34,194 nt of DNA, from the IMG/VR virus record IMGVR_UViG_3300027969_000259, positions 1 to 34,194 of that record; one strand, 5' to 3'. The notes below the pieces were generated by a model. It had not been told where the DNA came from. It saw only the letters and a list, made by a program, of their open reading frames with translations, and ran no database searches. The stretch is from a virus. Shown one piece after another: positions 29,798 through 34,194 of the stretch. Position 1 is the first letter of the stretch. Every line of letters begins with the position of its first letter. A program made the translations under genes and the position numbers.

Positions 29798-32074
29798 ATG
29801 GAACACACATACCAAGATTGGTACAACTGCATTGCCCAGTACGAGCGTACTTATAAGGAATGGGAAGGTCGTGCCGACAAGATCGTAAAACGGTATCGTG
29901 ATGATTCCCGTAGCAGAAACAACCCAAACGCTAAGTTTAATATTCTTTGGTCTAACGTTCAGACCATTACCCCAGCAATCTTTGCCCGTCTACCTAGACC
30001 CGATGTTTCACGCAGATTCCGTGACAACGACCCAATTGGGCGAGTGGCATCAACCATGCTTGAACGTGCTTTAGAGTACGAAATTGAGCATTATGGTGAC
30101 TATGCAAGTGCCATGAAACAGACCGTTCAAGACCGTTTATTGGGCGGCCGTGGAACAGCATGGGTTCGTTACGAGCCACATATTGTTGGTGAATTGGGCG
30201 GTGAAGCTGAAGATATGCCTGAAGATGGTTTACAGGTCACAGAAGATATTGATGAAGCTGAAACCGAAGGCGGCATTTACCGTGAGAACCAAGAACGCAT
30301 TGAATACGAATGTGCCCCAGTGGATTACGTTCATTGGCGTGACTTTGGCTTGACCGTTGCCCGTACATGGGAAGAAGTGACAGCAGTATGGCGTAAGGTT
30401 TATATGGGTAGACCTGCCCTTGTTGAACGCTTTGGCGAAGAACTAGGTGGTAAGATTCCCCTTGATACCAAGCCTGAAACATCTAAGACATTTAATGAAA
30501 AGATGGGCGAGGGTGCATCAGAAGCCGTTGTTTATGAGATTTGGGACAAAACTACGGGTGAAGTGATTTGGCTAAACAAATCGATGGGTAGGATTCTTGA
30601 CACCCGTGCCGATCCGCTACAACTTGAGAACTTTTGGCCATGTCCAAAGCCAATGTTCTCTACCCTGACAACAGACAGTTTGATCCCTGTTCCTGATTAT
30701 GTTCTGTACCAAGACCAAGCAAGACAGCTAGATACCCTAGCTGACCGTATTGATGGATTCATTCAAGCCCTGAAAGTTCGGGGTGTTTACGATGCGGCAG
30801 AGCCAAGCCTACAGCGTTTGTTTACAGAGGGCGAGAACAACTCCCTGTTGCCTGTTAAAAACTACGGTGCATTCAGCGAAAAAGGTGGGCTTGTTGGGGC
30901 TATTAACCTTGTAGACATAAGACCAATTGCTGAAGGCTTGCAGATGGCTTATCAAGCTATGGATCAGGTCAAGGGTCAAATCTACGAGATCATGGGCATT
31001 GCTGACATCCAGCGTGGTCAAACAGACCCTAATGAAACGCTTGGTGCTCAAATCATTAAGTCAAACAACGCTTCAGGGCGTTTAAAGACTATGCAACACG
31101 ATGTGGTGAACTTTGCCACCGCTTTGTTGCAGATCAAAGCACAGATTATTTGCCAGCACTTTACCGATGACACCATCGTCAAGATCAGCGGTGCAATGCA
31201 ATTATCCGAGCAAGATCAACAACTTATACCGCAAGCCCTTGCACTTCTAAAGAACGAACCAGCCAAGAACTTCCGCATTGAAGTCACTAGTGATTCCATG
31301 ATTTATCAGGATGAACAGCAAGAGAAACAAGACCGTGTTGAGTTCTTAACCGCAGTAAGTAGCTTTATGCAAACCGCATTACCAGTAGCTACAAATGCAC
31401 CTGAACTAACCCCATTGCTGATGGAGATGCTTAAGTTCGGTGTGACAGCGTTTAAAGCTGGCAAAGGTATGGAAGGTTTGATTGACGAAACCGCAGACAA
31501 GTTCCGTCAGCAAGCTAAAGCGGCAGAGGGTCAACCTAAACCGCCTAGCCCTGAACAGCAGAAACTGACGATGCAAATGCAGATGGAACAGCAGAAGATG
31601 CAAATGCAACAGCAGATCGAGCAAGCTAAAATTCAGGGTCAAATTGAGCTTGAGAAGGCTAAACAAGAGTACCAAGCCCAAGAGAATCAGCTTAAGTTCC
31701 AATTGGAAGATCAGCGTAACCGTGAGCAAATGCAAATGGAAATGGATCTTGAGCAGACCAAACTGGACACCACCAATAACAAGGAACTGCTGTTGGCTTA
31801 CCTGAACAATGCGGCAAAGATTGAAACAACCCGTATATCTTCAGGCTTAGATAATGGTGAAGCCGCCTATGCTGACAACGTTCAAATGGCTAATATTTTG
31901 CAAGACCAATTAGGATATTCCGACATGAAAAACCACCCATTGCAACCAGCAATTGAGAATATGTACTCAAGCAACCAACAGTTAGCCCAAATGCTATCGA
32001 TGTTGCTAGACAAGCTAAATCAACCAAAAACTGTGATTCGTGGCCCTGACGGTAAAATTGCTGGGGTTCAATAA
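29798..32074 (+). CDS. portal protein, P22-like
   Basis: The protein has 758 residues. The start (QDWYNCIAQYERTYKEWEGR, then FNILWSNVQTITPAIFARLP) and the MGIADIQRGQTDPNETLGAQ segment in the stem region are typical of large podovirus portals. Residues about 590-670 are a Gln/Met/Lys-rich coiled coil (the barrel-like extension). The ring of portals connects the head to the gp4-like adaptor and anchors the terminase. It ends in TAATG with the fibre gene. Confidence 0.93.
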   Translation: MEHTYQDWYNCIAQYERTYKEWEGRADKIVKRYRDDSRSRNNPNAKFNILWSNVQTITPAIFARLPRPDVSRRFRDNDPIGRVASTMLERALEYEIEHYGDYASAMKQTVQDRLLGGRGTAWVRYEPHIVGELGGEAEDMPEDGLQVTEDIDEAETEGGIYRENQERIEYECAPVDYVHWRDFGLTVARTWEEVTAVWRKVYMGRPALVERFGEELGGKIPLDTKPETSKTFNEKMGEGASEAVVYEIWDKTTGEVIWLNKSMGRILDTRADPLQLENFWPCPKPMFSTLTTDSLIPVPDYVLYQDQARQLDTLADRIDGFIQALKVRGVYDAAEPSLQRLFTEGENNSLLPVKNYGAFSEKGGLVGAINLVDIRPIAEGLQMAYQAMDQVKGQIYEIMGIADIQRGQTDPNETLGAQIIKSNNASGRLKTMQHDVVNFATALLQIKAQIICQHFTDDTIVKISGAMQLSEQDQQLIPQALALLKNEPAKNFRIEVTSDSMIYQDEQQEKQDRVEFLTAVSSFMQTALPVATNAPELTPLLMEMLKFGVTAFKAGKGMEGLIDETADKFRQQAKAAEGQPKPPSPEQQKLTMQMQMEQQKMQMQQQIEQAKIQGQIELEKAKQEYQAQENQLKFQLEDQRNREQMQMEMDLEQTKLDTTNNKELLLAYLNNAAKIETTRISSGLDNGEAAYADNVQMANILQDQLGYSDMKNHPLQPAIENMYSSNQQLAQMLSMLLDKLNQPKTVIRGPDGKIAGVQ

Positions 32075-33849
32075 TGGCTATAACGGTCAAGCATAGTAAG
32101 ACTTCATTAATAGCTGATGCTGGGGATGCAACCCTAGTTCAACCATCAGATTGGAATAGTGACCATACCTTAACTGGTCTTGGCACAATGGCAGAGCAAA
32201 ACGCCAATGCCGTAGCTATTACTGGTGGAACAATGTCAGGCGTTACCGTAACAGGGTACATTCCTACTACGCAAAAAGCGGCCGCACTTGGTGTAGCTAC
32301 GCTAGATGCTGGTGGAACAGTACCGCTATCACAAATCCCTGCCAGTATTCAAGGTGGGGTTAGCTATCAAGGAACATGGAATGCAAGCACTAACACGCCT
32401 ACGCTCTCAAATGGCGTTGGTACTAAAGGCTATTACTATGTTGTTAGCGTTGCTGGTAGCACTAATCTTGATGGCATTACTGCGTGGAATGTGGGCGATT
32501 GGGCTATTTTTAATGGCACGGTTTGGCAAAAGGTAGACAATACCGATGCGGTAACTAGCGTCAATGGCTATACAGGCACAGTCGTTTTAACTAATACAGA
32601 TATTAGTGGCTTTGGCACGATGTCAACGCAAAATGCAAATGCTGTAGCGGTTACAGGCGGCACAATTAATGGTACTACCATTGGTGCTACCACCGCAACA
32701 ACAGGTGCATTTACTACAGCCACAGCTTCTACTAGCGTAACTACACCAATCGTTCAAGCTACCAACTCAGGTGGTTTATCCCTTAAAAACTCTGCTGGAA
32801 CAACCCAAATTAGTATGGGTGGCGGTGGTGGTGACAATGTGTCAATTAATGTAGCTACAAATATTAATGGTGCAAACGCACAAATTGACATTAGTCCTAC
32901 TGGTACTGGTCATGTCCATATAAACCCTACAGGCACAGGCTCAGTTGAAATTAAGCCTACCAATGTAGGAACAATGGATAACATTACCATTGGTGCAACA
33001 ACCCCTAAAGCCATTACAGGCACAACCATAACTGCCACAACATTTAGTGGTTCGGGTGCAAGTCTTACATCAATTCCTAACTCTGCCCTTACCAATTCAG
33101 CCATTACTATTAACGGCACAAGCACAAGTCTTGGTGGGTCAATTAGCGTAGGAATAGTCACAAGCGTAACTGGTACAAGTCCAGTAGTTTCAAGCGGTGG
33201 CAATACCCCTGCTATTTCTATGCCAGCCGCCACAAGTAGCGTAAATGGCTACCTTACAAGTGCTGATTGGACTACATTTAACGGCAAACAACCTGCTGGA
33301 ACTTATGTAACATCCGTAGCGGCAACCAGCCCTGTTACCAGTTCAGGCGGTACAACGCCAACCATTGCAATGCCAGCGGCAACCACTTCTGTTAGCGGTT
33401 ATTTGACTTCTACCGATTGGAACACCTTTAACAGCAAGGGTTCAGGCACAGTTACAAGCGTTACAGGTACAGCACCCGTTGTATCGTCAGGTGGTGCAAC
33501 TCCAGCTATTAGCATGGCGGCCGCTACAACTAGCGTTAATGGTTACCTAACTAGCACCGATTGGAATACCTTTAACGGTAAAGCCCCAGCCGTAACTTAT
33601 ACAAGCACTTACATACCATACGGTCAAGGCACTACAACCCCAAACCAATCGTCTAGCTTAACCTTTGATGGCACTACACAAACTGCCCCAATCCAAAGAG
33701 CAAGCAACGGCATCATAGTTAATAACATGACTGTTTCAGCTAGTTATTCAATTGCTTCAGGTGATAGCGGAATGTCGGTTGGCCCTGTAACTGTGGCTTC
33801 AGGTCAATCTGTGACTGTAGCTAGTGGAAGTCGCTGGGTAATTCTCTAA
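32074..33849 (+). CDS. large repetitive tail fibre protein
   Basis: The protein has 591 residues. The N-terminus (AITVKHSKTSLIADAGDATL, then VQPSDWNSDHTLTGLGTMAE) is a common fibre start. Two QNANAVA(I/V)TGGT repeats, a GGVSYQGTWNASTNTPTL carbohydrate-binding-type segment and an HINPTGTGSVEIKPTNVGT shaft follow. Three tandem units of about 46 residues come next, and the C-terminus SVGPVTVASGQSVTV, then WVIL, equals that of the fibre at 12147-12722. The gene is coupled to the portal gene by TAATG, away from the main fibre island. Confidence 0.83.
   Translation: MAITVKHSKTSLIADAGDATLVQPSDWNSDHTLTGLGTMAEQNANAVAITGGTMSGVTVTGYIPTTQKAAALGVATLDAGGTVPLSQIPASIQGGVSYQGTWNASTNTPTLSNGVGTKGYYYVVSVAGSTNLDGITAWNVGDWAIFNGTVWQKVDNTDAVTSVNGYTGTVVLTNTDISGFGTMSTQNANAVAVTGGTINGTTIGATTATTGAFTTATASTSVTTPIVQATNSGGLSLKNSAGTTQISMGGGGGDNVSINVATNINGANAQIDISPTGTGHVHINPTGTGSVEIKPTNVGTMDNITIGATTPKAITGTTITATTFSGSGASLTSIPNSALTNSAITINGTSTSLGGSISVGIVTSVTGTSPVVSSGGNTPAISMPAATSSVNGYLTSADWTTFNGKQPAGTYVTSVAATSPVTSSGGTTPTIAMPAATTSVSGYLTSTDWNTFNSKGSGTVTSVTGTAPVVSSGGATPAISMAAATTSVNGYLTSTDWNTFNGKAPAVTYTSTYIPYGQGTTTPNQSSSLTFDGTTQTAPIQRASNGIIVNNMTVSASYSIASGDSGMSVGPVTVASGQSVTVASGSRWVIL
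33160..33590 (+). repeat. three tandem fibre-shaft repeats
   Basis: Three units of about 46 codons repeat the pattern VTGTxPVVSSGGxTPAISM, AAATTSVNGYLTSTDWNTFN, GK. The units differ in a few residues. Such repeats allow fibre length to change by recombination. Confidence 0.85.
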
Positions 33850-34194
33850 TGTTTTCAACGGCTTTCCAAGCTAATGCGTTTCAAAATAACGCATTTCAAG
33901 TCTACACATCACCTGCCCCAACCAATAACTTAACGGGTGGTGATGATGCTTCTTGGACAGCCGATGACTTAAAACGATTACGCAAGCTATCTGCCAAGAT
34001 TGCCGAAAGACAGCGTAAGCTAGAGCAAGCAACCAAAGATGCAAAAAAAGATCGCAAGAAAGCGTTTAAAGAACAGATTGATCCAACGCCTGTTGCAAAA
34101 GTTAAGCAAACTAAAGTAAAATCAATTCAAGAGGTTAAAGCTGATATACCGTCAGTCGATACACAAGAATTACAACGGTCTATAAGCTACATTG
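33849..34194 (+). CDS. 5' part of the coiled-coil protein that continues at position 1
   Basis: The ATG at 33849 overlaps the fibre stop (TAATG). The N-terminus MFSTAFQANAFQNNAFQVYT contains three AFQxN-type repeats, followed by a helical Lys/Arg-rich segment (KLSAKIAERQRKLEQATKDA). The frame reaches the window end and is identical in phase with 1-264; the full product has 161 residues. The last codon before the edge reads Ile here (ATT) but Leu (CTT) at position 121. Confidence 0.82.
   Translation, partial: MFSTAFQANAFQNNAFQVYTSPAPTNNLTGGDDASWTADDLKRLRKLSAKIAERQRKLEQATKDAKKDRKKAFKEQIDPTPVAKVKQTKVKSIQEVKADIPSVDTQELQRSISYI
34071..34190. repeat. terminal redundancy, right copy
   Basis: Identical to 1-120. 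Removing one copy gives a circle of 34070 bp. Confidence 0.93.

Noticed and set aside
33160-33590. Tandem repeats in the large fibre considered as a diversity-generating variable region
   Set aside because: There is no reverse transcriptase or template repeat in the genome; ordinary shaft repeats explain them.
1-34194. tRNA genes, CRISPR arrays, insertion sequences, integrase
   Set aside because: No cloverleaf with a TTCGA arm, no regular spacer repeats, no transposase or recombinase motif was found on either strand by eye.

Overview
The window is an essentially complete genome of a short-tailed (podovirus-like) double-stranded DNA phage. Its first 120 bases are repeated at its end (34071-34190), and one gene runs off the right edge and continues at the left edge in the same frame. 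The molecule is therefore circular or circularly permuted, about 34.07 kb long. The virion genes follow a P22-like plan: small and large terminase, a P22-type portal, tail fibre, scaffold, HK97-fold-type coat protein, gp4-like adaptor, gp10-like tail hub and ejection proteins. A lipoprotein signal peptide, a 3TM-type holin and an M15 peptidase endolysin point to a Gram-negative host. The Cro/YdaS-like repressor and the gene neighbourhoods resemble those of freshwater beta-proteobacterial phages, but that host is inference. I found no integrase, DNA polymerase, RNA polymerase, tRNA or CRISPR array.

Layout: 1-12154 (plus) holds a glycosyltransferase-like gene, the head genes, tail hub and ejection proteins. 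12147-16367 (plus) is a host-recognition island of fibre genes. Each of three fibres is followed by a small acidic protein, and two homing endonucleases of different families (HNH-AP2 and GIY-YIG-NUMOD3) sit in the junctions. 16369-18223 (plus) is the lysis and membrane block. 18220-21854 (minus) is the leftward early operon, with a RecB-like exonuclease, an SSB with an acidic tail, a lipoprotein and small proteins. 21855-22677 is the control region: divergent promoters, a Cro-like repressor, a probable small structured RNA and a possible origin. 22678-26906 (plus) is the rightward early operon: replication-accessory protein, Ref-like HNH protein, PP-loop (PAPS-reductase-like) protein, RusA resolvase and many small proteins. 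26947-33849 (plus) holds a ParB-methyltransferase fusion, terminases, portal and a large fibre.

Three observations stand out. First, three early promoters share one design: a sigma70-type -35 and -10 with a 17-bp spacer that contains the motif TGTTAAG-N5-TTAA (an operator candidate), then 6 nt, then a stem-loop at the predicted first base of the transcript. A fourth motif copy overlaps the -10 of the repressor's own, apparently leaderless, promoter. Second, in a complete read by eye I found no GCGC, CGCG, GCAGC or GCTGC in 34 kb, while the 8-mer GCGGCCGC occurs six times, always encoding Ala-Ala-Ala. This looks like strong avoidance of several restriction sites. Third, a 135-nt structured RNA candidate with mutually exclusive (or pseudoknotted) pairings and a terminal T-run lies just downstream of the repressor gene.
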